In this document: positions 46,328 to 56,857 of the stretch, in pieces
Layout of the letters: every line of letters begins with the position of its first letter
Numbering within the stretch: position 1 is the stretch's first letter
Translations under genes and position numbers: made by a program
Source: Maratus speciosus
Taxonomy: Eukaryota > Arthropoda > Arachnida > Araneae > Salticidae
DNA: 64,000 nt
Direction of reading: 5' to 3'
Assembly (NCBI GenBank): GCA_963932465.1
Contig: OZ010792.1
Location: 281,215,836-281,279,835, forward strand
Notes under the pieces: generated by a model
Told to the model about the DNA's origin: nothing
The model's input: only the letters and a program-made list of their open reading frames with translations
Database searches by the model: none

Positions 46328-48360
46328 GGCCTTCGAATGTCAGAGTAATGACTCGAAAAGAATTTTTAAACATTATGCAACAGCAGAATTTGCCAAACAT
46401 TAATCATAGATTTAATTTCCTTGAAAATTACCTTCTTAATAGCGATAATTTTGACGATGATGAAATTTAAAACCTCAAGCACAATTTCTCCCAATTTAAA
46501 TCTCAGTTCAAGAGCAAATGGATCGAAGCTCATTATATGTTAGATAAATTTGTGAAAAATAATAAGGAATGGCTTGAAGGTACAGTAGAAATTTCAAAAA
46601 AAGTAAATCAAGCAGGAAGTCCAGCAAAAGCTTTCACTGAATCAAGTGTCAGGTCAAAGCGGAGAAAGTCTGAAAGTTTGAGGAGCTCGGCTGATGTGGA
46701 AGTACTTACACATGCCGCTCAGATAAAGTTAGAAACCTCAGGGAAGAGAGATGCTGCCCACGTTCTAAAGGAATTAACATGTTCACCAATGCGAGCAACA
46801 GAATATAAAAAAGCATATTTCAGAACTCAGCAGACGGAAAAGAAAACACAAATATCGCCTTTACAAGCGTTATCATTATTCGTCGAAGCTAATCTTTCAA
46901 GGAATCAATACGAAATTATAAGACGATATCAAAAAAATGTATACCCTTGTTATAGTCTTCTACAACGGTCTAAAATTGATTGCTATACAGACAAAGACTC
47001 TTTTAAAATTACTGAAACTTGCGCTGAAATTAATATTCAAGATTTACTTAATTTAACAGTGACACGATTATTCATTTATTTGAAAGAAGTTTTGGAAAGT
47101 TTAAAAGAAGATGAAAGAAATGCATTAATTCTTATATATAAATGGGGCTGCGATGGATCGCAACAAGCACAATACAAACAAAAATTTGAGAGTGATTCCT
47201 CTTCCGATGCGCATATATTCCAAAGCCCGTTTGTTCCAATTCAGCTAATTTGCAGTATAAACAACAAGACTATCTGGCAAAATCCATTACCTTCATCACC
47301 ACGTTATTGCCGGCCCATGCGAATAAGATTTGTAAAAGAAACAACAGAAATTATTAATGATGAAATTAATTACATAAAAAATGCATTAAAATCTGTACAG
47401 CCCTCAAAAATTACATTAGAGGAAAATATATTTTTAGTAAAACATAAAATGATACTTACTATGGTCGATGGAAAAATATGTAACGCAGTCACAAGTACAA
47501 ACTCGACAATGCGTTGCTACATTTGTGGACTGACATCCAAAGATTTTAATGATCTCTCTAAAAAGAAAAATGTGAAGCCAGAAACATTAGAATTTGGACT
47601 ATCGATTTTGCATGCTAGAATTCGATTATTTGAAAATTTGTTGCATTTAGCTTACAAACTACCGATAAAAAAGTGGAGATTGAATGTAGAAGACGAAAAT
47701 TCTCTCGTTAATGAAACAAAATTGCGCATTCAAGAAAATTTCAAAACAAAGTTAGGTTTACTTGTAGATATTCCTAAGCCTGGATATGGTAATACAAATG
47801 ATGGAAATACCAGCAGAAGATTCTTTACTGGCCCATTTTTAGCAGCAGAAATTACCGGCATTGATGAAAGTTTAATATATCGATTTAAAGTTATTCTTGA
47901 AACCGTATCCAGTGGCCACAAAATTCTCCTTGATAAATTTAAGGAATATACAGAAAAAACAGCAGAACTCTACGTCCAGTTATATAAATGGTATCCAATG
48001 TCACTCACAATGCATAAAATATTAATCCATGGACCCATTGAGATAGAGAAAGCTTTACTACCAATAGGCCAATTGTCTGAAGAAGCAGCCGAAGCACGGA
48101 ACAAACATTTTCGATTATTTCGTCAAAATCTATCGCGTAAATTTTCAAGAATTTCTTGTAACCGTGATGTTCTCAACAGATTGCTTTTGAGTTCAGATCC
48201 AGTTTTAACTGGAATGAGACCCACGATAAGAAAAAAATCAAAATTGTTCCTTAAAGAAACTCTAGAAATGTTACTGCCTATGGAATCTTCTGAAGCTCGT
48301 GATCCAGAGGATTCTGATTATGAAAAAACAGATTACGATTCTGAATTATCATCTGATTAA
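46328..48360 (+). CDS. Transib (RAG1-like) transposase, exon 2, with one in-frame stop
   Basis: The product is a DDE recombinase that would bind the CAC-type ends of its element, cut by a hairpin-type mechanism and join to GC-rich 5-bp targets in the nucleus. Numbering from the ATG at 46537 (607 codons to the stop at 48358-48360), the first catalytic Asp is D206 in WGCDGS, the second is D311 in MVDGK and the Glu is E519 in AEARNK. A zinc site is suggested by C327-x-x-C330 (CYIC) and H493-HKILIH-H498. Spacing and wording around HKILIH and EARNKHFRLFRQ match the RAG1 core (H937, H942 and E962) closely. The N-terminal 0-60 region is basic and the C-terminal tail is acidic. Upstream codons from 46328 are in the same frame but are broken by a single TAA at 46468-46470. 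The rest is fully open. The copy is therefore either very recently disabled or starts at 46537. Confidence 0.93.
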
Positions 48361-48454
48361 AAGATCCCACCTTGGGGATTTACAAACTAATTGTTCTTAT
48401 CATAAATAATCTGTTTTTATAATTTATTCAATTATTAAATACACTGTTCAATTT

Positions 48455-48625
48455 TTTTTATCATAATTATCATTTATTTTATAATATTATTTATCATGAT
48501 TATCATTTATTTTATAATACTATTTATCATGATTATCATTTATTTTATAACACTATTTATCATAATTATCATTTATTTTATAATACTGTTTTTCATAAAT
48601 ATCATTTATTTTATAATACTAATTT
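48455..48625. repeat. 33-bp minisatellite in the Transib 3' region
   Basis: About five imperfect units of TTTATCATGATTATCATT plus TATTTTATAATAC follow the transposase stop by about 100 bp. The spacing measured between 48490 and 48523 is 33 bp. An ATTAAA at 48434-48439 is a possible weak polyadenylation signal just before the array. Confidence 0.85.
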
Positions 48626-49810
48626 TGATCAATAATAATCAGTACGAAATTGCAAAACGTCCATGATTTTTAAGTTATTAAACACTATTTATTTTTAAAA
48701 ATGCATTTATTTACTGCTTTAAACGTTTAAATTAGTTTAAAAGAAAAAAATAATTTTGGCCGCCCAGATTTGTGAAATACCCCACTGTGCGTCGTTTCGG
48801 AAACTTTGAAGCCATTTTTCTCCAAATGACGTTTTTGGGCATAACGCGCACGATATCTCAAAAACTTATAAATATTTTTTCATAAAATTTTCAAAACATA
48901 TGTTTCATGTTAGTCTATATAAACTGAACCTAAAATTTCCTTTTTATTGTTCAAAACAATATTTTTTTAGGTGATTATATTGTTGAAATTTTCTTAATTT
49001 TGCATTGGCTAAATACAACTTTGTATTAAAAATATAAACAAGCTTTAAATACAAATTTATTTAGGTTCAGGGTAATTATTACAATCTGAAGTATAAGTAG
49101 GCGCAAAAATTTTCATTCTAGTTGCAATACTTATTTTGTAATCGTGCGCGTACTTTGTTATGCCGATTTTTTGCTCATCAAATGTCTAACAGTTTTGAGC
49201 CCCATGTAAATGCTAATTCTGCATCTTATAATTTTTTAAATACATGAAATGAAAGAACATACTTATATATTTTATTTCAATTAAAATTGTGTCTTAAAAT
49301 CAAATAGATTTTAAGATATTAAATGTTGAAAATGGTCTCTTTTTTCATTTTTTTCCAATTTTAAGAGTCCTGAGACCCCTTAAGGAGACGACGACTGGAA
49401 TTAAATTAATCCAGAGCGCGGGATGCGGACCTCTCTCCTAGGCGCTCCACATTTTTTATAATTGGTCAGCGCAACTTAGCACTCTTTTTATGACGTCTTT
49501 GCGTTGCATTCACTTTAGTCCTTTTTTAGTTTCTATTCGAAGCACTCAGATTCTGAGTGGAAGAGTTGTAAGTTTTCTTTGTCCACCTGATTTGGTATCA
49601 TCATCGAAAATGTCGCAGTTTTTCATTATCGGCAAAGTCAGAAAGTTTCACGTTGTCGAGCAGGGAACTTCAGAATAGTCTTAAGGAATTTTTACGTTAT
49701 CCCAATTTTACACGCACGAAAAAAAAAAAAAATCGTAAACGCCGCACTTGACAAAAAAATTAACTTTTAAACTGGTAAACGCCGCGGCGTTTCTTCCATA
49801 AAATACGGTA

Positions 49811-50845
49811 ATTATAAATGTTGATTTATAAGAAAAAAAAAGATGTAGTACAAAATCCTAATTTGTATGTTTTTATTTTCTATTTTAATTTTCATCCGAA
49901 ATTTTTAAAATAATTTTTTATTTAAATATATTTTCAAATAAAGTTTTTTCAAAAACTACTTCCTATTATTAAGAATGAGAAAAATTCTTTTAATTTCCTA
50001 TAAAAATTCTTTTCCATTAACAACTTTCGTTTTATGGAACCTCTGCATAAAACTTTACACAATACCATTTGAGATATTTTAGTCTAGACTTACTTTTTAT
50101 CAATGAATCAATAAAAGTTTACGTTGAAAAAGAATTCAAACTATTTCAAATTCTACTTTAACGATACCCCCAGGGATTTTTGAAAGAATTTTTCCTGAAA
50201 GAAAGAAATAAAGAAAAACTGATGTTTATAAAGACAAGGTATTGACATCATATAACTCTTCTTTTATGATATAAATTTTATTTTTTTAAAAACTCGTATT
50301 GTTGTTGGAAGTGCTTTATAATATTTCAAATAGAAATTTTTTTAAATGAAAGCGTTGAATAACCAACAAGTTTAAATAAAAATCTTTATGAGTTTTAAAG
50401 AACGCCTATCCTTTAGTGAAGTTTCTATACTTTTTTTCTGTTTTAGCATTTGTGTGCTTCTCATTTATTTACAGTATGAATTTGAAATGTAAAGTAAATA
50501 AAAGGTAGTAAGTAAAATAAAATATTAAGTCTGAAACATGAAAACGTCTACATGGATATATAATGGAATGTTTTGATTCTATTCCCAACACTTCTCCGCA
50601 CAATCTTTTAAATGTAACCTCTGGTTCATATATTTCATAAATATTAACATTAGATAAAATTTCATTGTGAGTTTTTGAATGTGGATACGTTCATTTTATT
50701 TTACAAAAATTTTAATGCAATTATAATATTATTCTTCAAAAATAAAAGTTTAATATGAAGGTTTTTTTTTTAAAATATAATAAACTTAATTGCACATTTT
50801 GATTTATTAGAAAATCGCACAAGAAAATTACAAGTTTTATACTTT
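49811..50845. repeat. ~1.2-kb AT-rich repeat family, copy 1
   Basis: The line TTTGAGATATTTTAGTCTAG at 50068 and the surrounding ~700 bp (CTCTGCATAAAACTTTACAC before it, ATTCAAACTATTTCAAATTC after) recur at 53638 and 54861. It is noncoding. X copy 3 is inserted after this copy. Confidence 0.75.
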
Positions 50846-51084
50846 TTTGGCATTCAGTACTTAAAAAGTAAAAACGGAACCATTATAAGATTACTCTTGT
50901 ATCTGTCTGCCCGTTTGTCACAGTCATTTTACTCGTAAACTATGAAACGTGGAAAGTTCAAATTGGCTGAAGTAATAAAGGCTATTGACCCACATATTTA
51001 TAGATTATTAACCATTCACAAATATATTTAGGAAAAATATAGAGGAGCTAATTAAGTTACTTGAAAAAAAATTATATACATATA

Positions 51085-51729
51085 CAGGGTGTCCATAATT
51101 AAACGACCCTACTTTAAAGTTGTCTACAGACAAAACTATTGTTTATAAAGTTGTAAAATTTTGTAAAAGGCATAATAAAGGGAAGGAAATTTGTTTAAGC
51201 TAAAAAAATATATAAATAAAAATAGTTCAAAATTTCGCCACCAGAGAGAGATTTTTAATAAATTATACATTTAGCATTACGATAGTTTAGAAATTTTATT
51301 TACAGGTTGTCCATAATTAAACGACCCTATTTTAAAGTTGTCTACAGACGAAACAATTTTTCAGAATGTTGTGAAATTTTGTGGAGGACATAATAAAAGT
51401 ATGGAAAATTGTTTGAGCGAAAAAAAAAAAAAATTAGGAGGAAGTTTATTAACGAATTACACATTTAGCATACATTTACGACAGTTGAACAAATTTTGTT
51501 ATGACCAAACATGTTCTGCATGACTTTCATTATTTTCAGATCTGGAATTGCTATCTTACAATCTGGAATTGTAAGATAGCATGTTCCACAGTTGACCGCA
51601 GTGTGTTCTGGGAAATGCTAGGAACATGTCGTGAAATGCTGTCTTTAGAATAAGGTTAAGTTAATAACTAAAATTTCTAAACTATCGTATTTAATTTATT
51701 AAAAATCGCACTCTAGGGGCAAAATTTTG

Positions 51730-51773
<44 letters not shown>

Positions 51774-51888
51774 CTTAAGCAAATTCCTATCCCTTTATTA
51801 TGTCTTTTACACAATTTCACAACTTTATGAACAATATTTTTTTCTGTAGACAACTTTAAAGTAGGGTCGTTTAATTATGAACACCCTG
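51085..51888. mobile_element. TA-flanked MITE with a doubled left end
   Basis: CAGGGTGTCCATAATTAAAC at the left pairs with GTTTAATTATGAACACCCTG at the right, between TA at 51083-51084 and 51889-51890. Inverted homology is about 170 bp. A second left-end sequence (CAGGTTGTCCATAATTAAAC) begins at about 51304. A T run of about 40 lies at 51731-51770. A perfect 13-bp hairpin (TGCTATCTTACAA against TTGTAAGATAGCA) lies at about 51550-51582. No coding sequence is accepted. Confidence 0.8.
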
Positions 51889-51889
51889 T

Positions 51890-52870
51890 ATATATATATA
51901 TATATATAACCATTAATTAAACATAACCTACCACCATCAAATATTATAAATTAAAGCTGTAAGTATAAAAAAAAAAATATATATATTATAAGAATTATTA
52001 TGGAAGAAAAAGAAAAAAGTGGACACCGACAAAAAATGGAAAAGCTTATATATTGAATTACGTTGTCAAGGGCACAGAATTCAATGATATAAGCAAAATG
52101 GTTGTTTTCTGTGAGAAAAATAAGCTAAAGCTAAAAATTATTTTCCCCTGTGCCCAAACAACCATTAAAATCAAGTGAAATGATTAAAAATGAAAGCAGA
52201 ATAGAAACAAATAATATGAAATGGAAGAATCAATAAAACCTATTTAAATATTTATAGGATATAAAATATAAATAATAAACACCATACCGATTAATATTTC
52301 AGTATTTTACAAATATCCACGCGCACATGGCTACCAGAATATCATAAAGATTAAGGTGAATAAAACAGTTAAGAAATCACAGTAATTGATACCAAAGGAT
52401 GCAGTTAATACATTTTGAAATAAATTTTGAAATACCTTGTTAAATACATTTAATATAAAATAAAATAAATAGATAGTAATTACATTATTTAAAATGCACT
52501 ATTAAATTAATTAATAACTGTTTAACAATATCGTCATAATTTAGCAAAAATACCCCCTGGTGTAGTAAATTATAACTGAAATGGAGCTAGAAGAATTAAA
52601 ATTTAGAGCTATCTTCAAAAGACAAATTTTGGTGCTGCCATCTAGTATTACTTTTATTCAACTGTCACAAGATAAACATTTGTAAGCATTTGAATGTAAA
52701 TAATTTTATTAACAGCAAAACCAAACATATCCTTATATATAGATAATTATAAACCTAATATAAACCACACAATGTATTTAAAAAAAAAAAAACTATTGTT
52801 AATAAAATTTAAAAGCATACAAAATATTCTATTAGCTAACTTATTTAAACTAAACTAAGAATTTAAATAA
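51890..52870. repeat. Dispersed repeat after (TA)n, copy 2, and AT-rich DNA
   Basis: A TA run leads into ATAACCATTAATTAAACAT. GAATTACGTTGTCAAGGG and AGAATTCAATGATATAAGC at about 52052-52094 match 11225-11505 in order. The remainder to 52870 has no recognisable feature. Confidence 0.55.
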
Positions 52871-53455
52871 TTCTATCGTGTGGGGTATCGTGTAAAAGCT
52901 TTCGTAACGCCAAACTCAAAAATACATTTCGTTTAATTTTATTTATAGTATTTTCAGAGATATCGTAGAAAATGTAATGCAAAAATATCCCCTCCCCCTC
53001 TATTTCCGATTCTACTGAAACTAAAATTATGAAAAAAATTAGGGATGGTAGAATTTAATTTAAACCTTGTAGGAAAACTGCAGAGATTACTCTAAGTCAC
53101 ATAGTTTTTGAGAAAATCGCATTTTCTCAAAAATTTACAAATTTCTATTTGAGGGCGTTCAGCAAAGGAGTTGCGGAACGCTGGAGGTACCTATCATCAC
53201 AAAAGTATAAAAGGATTGTTGATAATGATTTTCGAAAAAAGTTGTCGGTAATTTGCCGATATATTAACTTTAATAGACATGGACTGTTTGGACATGCATA
53301 AAGACACGGATGGCGTATGCACCATCCGCTTTTAAAGCCTAAATAAAAATTTTTAATGATGTATTTGTGTAATACAATGGCCAGTTACTAATTTATATAT
53401 TTATTGTACGAAACCCTCTGTACGCGACTAATACACGTACTTCACCTATTTTTTC

Positions 53456-55640
53456 TATTTAGGTATTATTTTTATTTTAATTTTAAAATAATGTTGTTTA
53501 TACCTCTAATGTATAAATTAAATATTTTCCTTTCTAATGTTATTTATACCTCTTTAAATGAAAAATCTCGTAAAAGTCCTTTTCCTTTAACAAGTTTCAT
53601 TTTATGGAATCTCTGCAGAAAACTTTACACAATTCCATTTGAGATATTTAGTCTAGACCTGCTTCTTATCAATGAATCAATATAATTTTACGGTGAAACG
53701 AAATTCAAATAAAATTTTACAGTGAAAAAGAATTCAAACTATTTCAAATTTTACTTTAATGGTAACTCCGGGAATTTTAAAAAGAATTTTTATCTTCAAA
53801 GCAAAAAAAATGACGAAAAAAAGTTATGTTTATAAAAACTATTTAAATCATAAAACCTTTTCATTCGATGTATTTTTTAAAAACACGTATTTTTGTTGGA
53901 AGTATTTTATAATTTTTCAAACAGAGATTTGTTTTAAATACAAACGTTGAATAGCCAGTAAGTTGAAATGTAAATTTTTATAATATAAGTTTTAAAGAAT
54001 GCATTTTTTCTCGTGAAATTTCACAATTTTTTACTACTTTAGCACTTTTGTGTTTCCTACTTCCTTTTGAGATATGAAATGAATGACAAGTAGTAATGAC
54101 AAATAACTTAAATACAAAAGAAAAATCCTGTTTATGTATAGTCATGGCCAATTTCCTAACATCAACACATGCTATATAACACTAGACTATTTAGATTGTT
54201 CCGCCCTACAATTTAAGCAAAAACTTAATTAAAAATACCTTAAAAACGAAACAAAAGCAATTAAATATCAATTTAAGCTTAAAAATAATTATCACTTAGA
54301 TTAGAATGATTATCGTAAGCAATAAAATATTTGGAAACTTTTAAATATAAGCAAAAAAATAACAACTTTAATCATTAAAAAAAAAATCTCAATTTAAAAA
54401 GTGTGAACTTCTTGTTTAGATATTTTATCTTGTAAATTGTTATGATATTAGAAAAAAAAATGATAATTTGTTATTTATAACTGAAATGTAAGTTTATGCT
54501 TATTAAAAATCACACTAACTCACTGAGTGATTTACAAGGTTAAATTACATTATGTTTATAGAAAAACCTAATGCATTATTTTTATTTTTGAAAAATATTC
54601 CAAATTAATATGTTTTATTTAATCACCATAATTATCCAATATGATTTGTATTAATATATATGCATATATATAAATTTGTAATTTTTATGCTTTTAATATT
54701 AATTTTAATAGTTAATATTTGACGTTTTAATTATTTCAAAATAAACTATTATCAAAAACTATTTCTTTCTTTAAAAAAATCTGTTGAAAGTTCTTACCCA
54801 TTTACAACACTCGTTTTATAGATTTTATAGAATGTCTGTACTAAACTTTATACAATGCCATTTGAGATATTTAGTCTAGACCCGCTTCTTATCAATGAAT
54901 GAATAAAATTTTACGGTGAGAAAGAATTCAAACTATTTCAAATTCTACTTTAACGATAACTCGAGGGATTTTGGGAAGAATTTTTCCCTAAAGAAAGAAA
55001 TAAAGAAATAAAACTGATGTTTATAAAGACAAGGTATTGACATCATATAATCTTTCTTTCATGGAATATTTTTTTTCAAAAACTCGTATTGTTGGTGGAA
55101 GTACTTTATAATTTCAAATAGTTTTTTTTTTTTAAATGGAAATGTTGAATTATCAATGTTTAAATATACATCTTTATATTATAAGATTTAAATAATTTTT
55201 TCAGAACGCTTTCACTTTTTTCTTCAAAAGCACTTTTGCACTCCCTACTTATTTGAAGTACAATTTGGAATATAAACTAAATGGCAAATAGTAAACAAAG
55301 AAAAAATATTACAACTTCAAATAGAGATTTTTTTAGATGAAAATGTTAAATATTCAATAAGTTTAAATGTAAATCTTTATGTTGTATATTTTAAAGAATG
55401 CATTTTTTCATAACACTTTCAATTTTTTTCTACTTTAGACTTTTGTACGTCCTATTTACTTGTAGTACCAATTGACATATGAAATAAATAGCAAACAGTA
55501 AATAAAATGAAATATTAATATTTCAAATAGAGTTTTTTTTTTATGAAAACTTTGAATAGTCGATAATTTTAACTGTAAATTTTTGTAAGTTTTAATTTCT
55601 TCAATTCCGAAGCTAAAATAATGATACAAATGCTTATTCA
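53456..55640. repeat. ~1.2-kb AT-rich repeat family, copies 2 and 3
   Basis: TTTGAGATATTTAGTCTAGA at 53638 recurs at 54861, a spacing of about 1,223 bp, and the flanks agree over several hundred bases. A sub-repeat beginning CAAATAGAG(A)TTTTTTT recurs at about 55105, 55318 and 55530, near 212 bp apart. The short frames at 53404-53950 are by-products of this noncoding repeat. Confidence 0.75.
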
Positions 55641-56651
55641 TTGGTTTTTTAAATCAAAACTCGACCTACGTTTTGCTGATGTCTTTTTTTTTTTATAATT
55701 ATTGAACAAGTTTAGATTATTTAGTATTACATATTTTTTTAAAAGTGTAATCATGATGTTTATTTTATTCAATGAAAAACATATTATTAACTTGCTTTAG
55801 TGTTACGGAAAATAAAAATTAAGACCAAATATATAAAAGCAATGGTCCCAACCAAGACTGTAATGGAAGGTATACACCGTATACCTTCTGGATTTTTTAA
55901 AAATAACATCTGTGTAACCCCTGTTTCTGAAATAAAACTATACCGTATACTCTTTTCGTATACCCTATTAATATTATATGTAATCCTAATAATTCTAATA
56001 AAACGATTTCATAATAATAAATACTTTTCCTTTATTCAATTAAGAGAGTTTTAAAAAGTCAAACAAATTATTATTTTACTTATTTAGTCTAAATAAGAAA
56101 AATAATGATGCTTAATGTATTTTTATTTTAATTAATCTTTCACAAATATTACTTTAAATATTTTTTCATAACTCACCTTTCTGAGAGAATTCTATGAAGA
56201 AAATGTAAAGTTAGGGGTCGGTAATATAAAATGTCCATGTTTTAAATTCTGAACACAATCAACTTTTCTAATTGACGAAAGATCATAGAACTTGAGATTT
56301 TTTATTTTACTTTTTAAAGTGGAGATATCAAAGAATTTACAATTGCTGTATACACGGAACGTTTTGTCACTAAGAACATAAAGGAATAAACTGGGGCCTA
56401 AACTCCTAAAGTGTATAAATAAATAAGTAAAATCGCTTAATTTAGAAAGCCGTAATTGATATCTCAATATAATCATTATTTTATTTTACAAAATGTACCA
56501 ATTTATTTTACAACCTATTATCAGAAAAATTCAGCAATAAAAATTTATTTAAGCCGAAGACTCGTAGAAATGAAACATAACTATATACAAGATTTCAGAT
56601 GCAAGATTTATTTACCAATTAGAATAATTTTGTTAAAATTAATCTAGTATA
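55641..56651. other. AT-rich intergenic DNA
   Basis: I see no repeat or gene. The 84- to 94-codon frames at 55800-56054 and 56192-56476 are rich in Ile, Lys, Phe and Tyr, as expected of AT-rich noncoding sequence. Confidence 0.4.
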
Positions 56652-56857
56652 TACAGGATGTATCTGAAAAAGGCGGCAAAATTTTACGGGGTAATAGAAC
56701 GCAGCTATACGAATAAATTTCACCATAGACTGTATGATCGGAACGCAAACGGTGAGAAGTTAAAAGGTAGTTTCCACTGTCGCAGTTAAAGAATTAACAC
56801 AAGAATGAGAGGAGATTCTTCAGAAAACATTTTATTAATAGGAATGCAATTAATGTA

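Larger units (their letters stand above)
45345..48789 (+). mobile_element. Complete Transib DNA transposon, 3,445 bp
   Basis: The left end is CACTGTGGGGTATTTGAAG and the right end, read inwards, is CACAGTGGGGTATTTCAC. The two agree over about 36 bp with a few mismatches (ATCTGGCCGGCCAAAA against ATCTGGGCGGCCAAAA). A perfect 5-bp target duplication CGTCG lies at 45340-45344 and 48790-48794. A 5-bp GC-rich duplication and CAC-starting TIRs are known hallmarks of Transib. The cargo is one transposase gene in two exons. The 3' part has a 33-bp minisatellite. The host sequence across the empty site can be read from other copies of the surrounding MITE, which proves insertion. The preservation of both ends and the gene suggests a young copy. 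Confidence 0.95.
45179..49379. mobile_element. Middle MITE of the Transib nest (GGGGTCTC family)
   Basis: GGGGTCTCAGGACTCTTAAA at the left is matched exactly, inverted, at the right end. TTAA flanks lie at 45175-45178 and 49380-49383. Removing 45345-48794 restores the family consensus seen at 4691-5438 and 16396-17077, for example the TTCAATAGCTGAAGCG line running on into TTTCGGAAACTTTGAAG. Confidence 0.9.
44905..49808. mobile_element. Outer MITE of the Transib nest, TA-flanked
   Basis: The left end CCGTATTTTATGGTAGAAA and right end TTTCTTCCATAAAATACGG are inverted, with TA at 44903-44904 and 49809-49810. GCCGCAC and GTAAACGCCGC words lie near both ends. Its own sequence is only about 44905-45174 and 49384-49808. 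The rest is the TTAA MITE and the Transib element within it. TA targets and TIRs suggest a Tc1/mariner-type MITE. Confidence 0.75.
50846..53455 (+). mobile_element. Dispersed element X, copy 3
   Basis: Starts near CAGTACTTAAAAAGTAAAAA and ends GTACGAAACCCTCTGTACGCG with the tail line GTACTTCACC. The order matches X copy 1. It is interrupted at about 51075-52870 by the mariner-type MITE and other AT-rich DNA. It lacks the TTAA MITE and much of the 3' part that copies 1 and 2 carry. The poly-C site is degenerate here (CCCCTCCCCCTC). Confidence 0.65.

Noticed and set aside
47730..47921. 63-codon frame on the minus strand
   Set aside because: It lies inside the Transib transposase exon and is a shadow of it.
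49490..49678. 62-codon frame with some coding-like feel
   Set aside because: It lies in the right flank of the outer TA-flanked MITE, has no recognisable motif and no matching part on the left flank.
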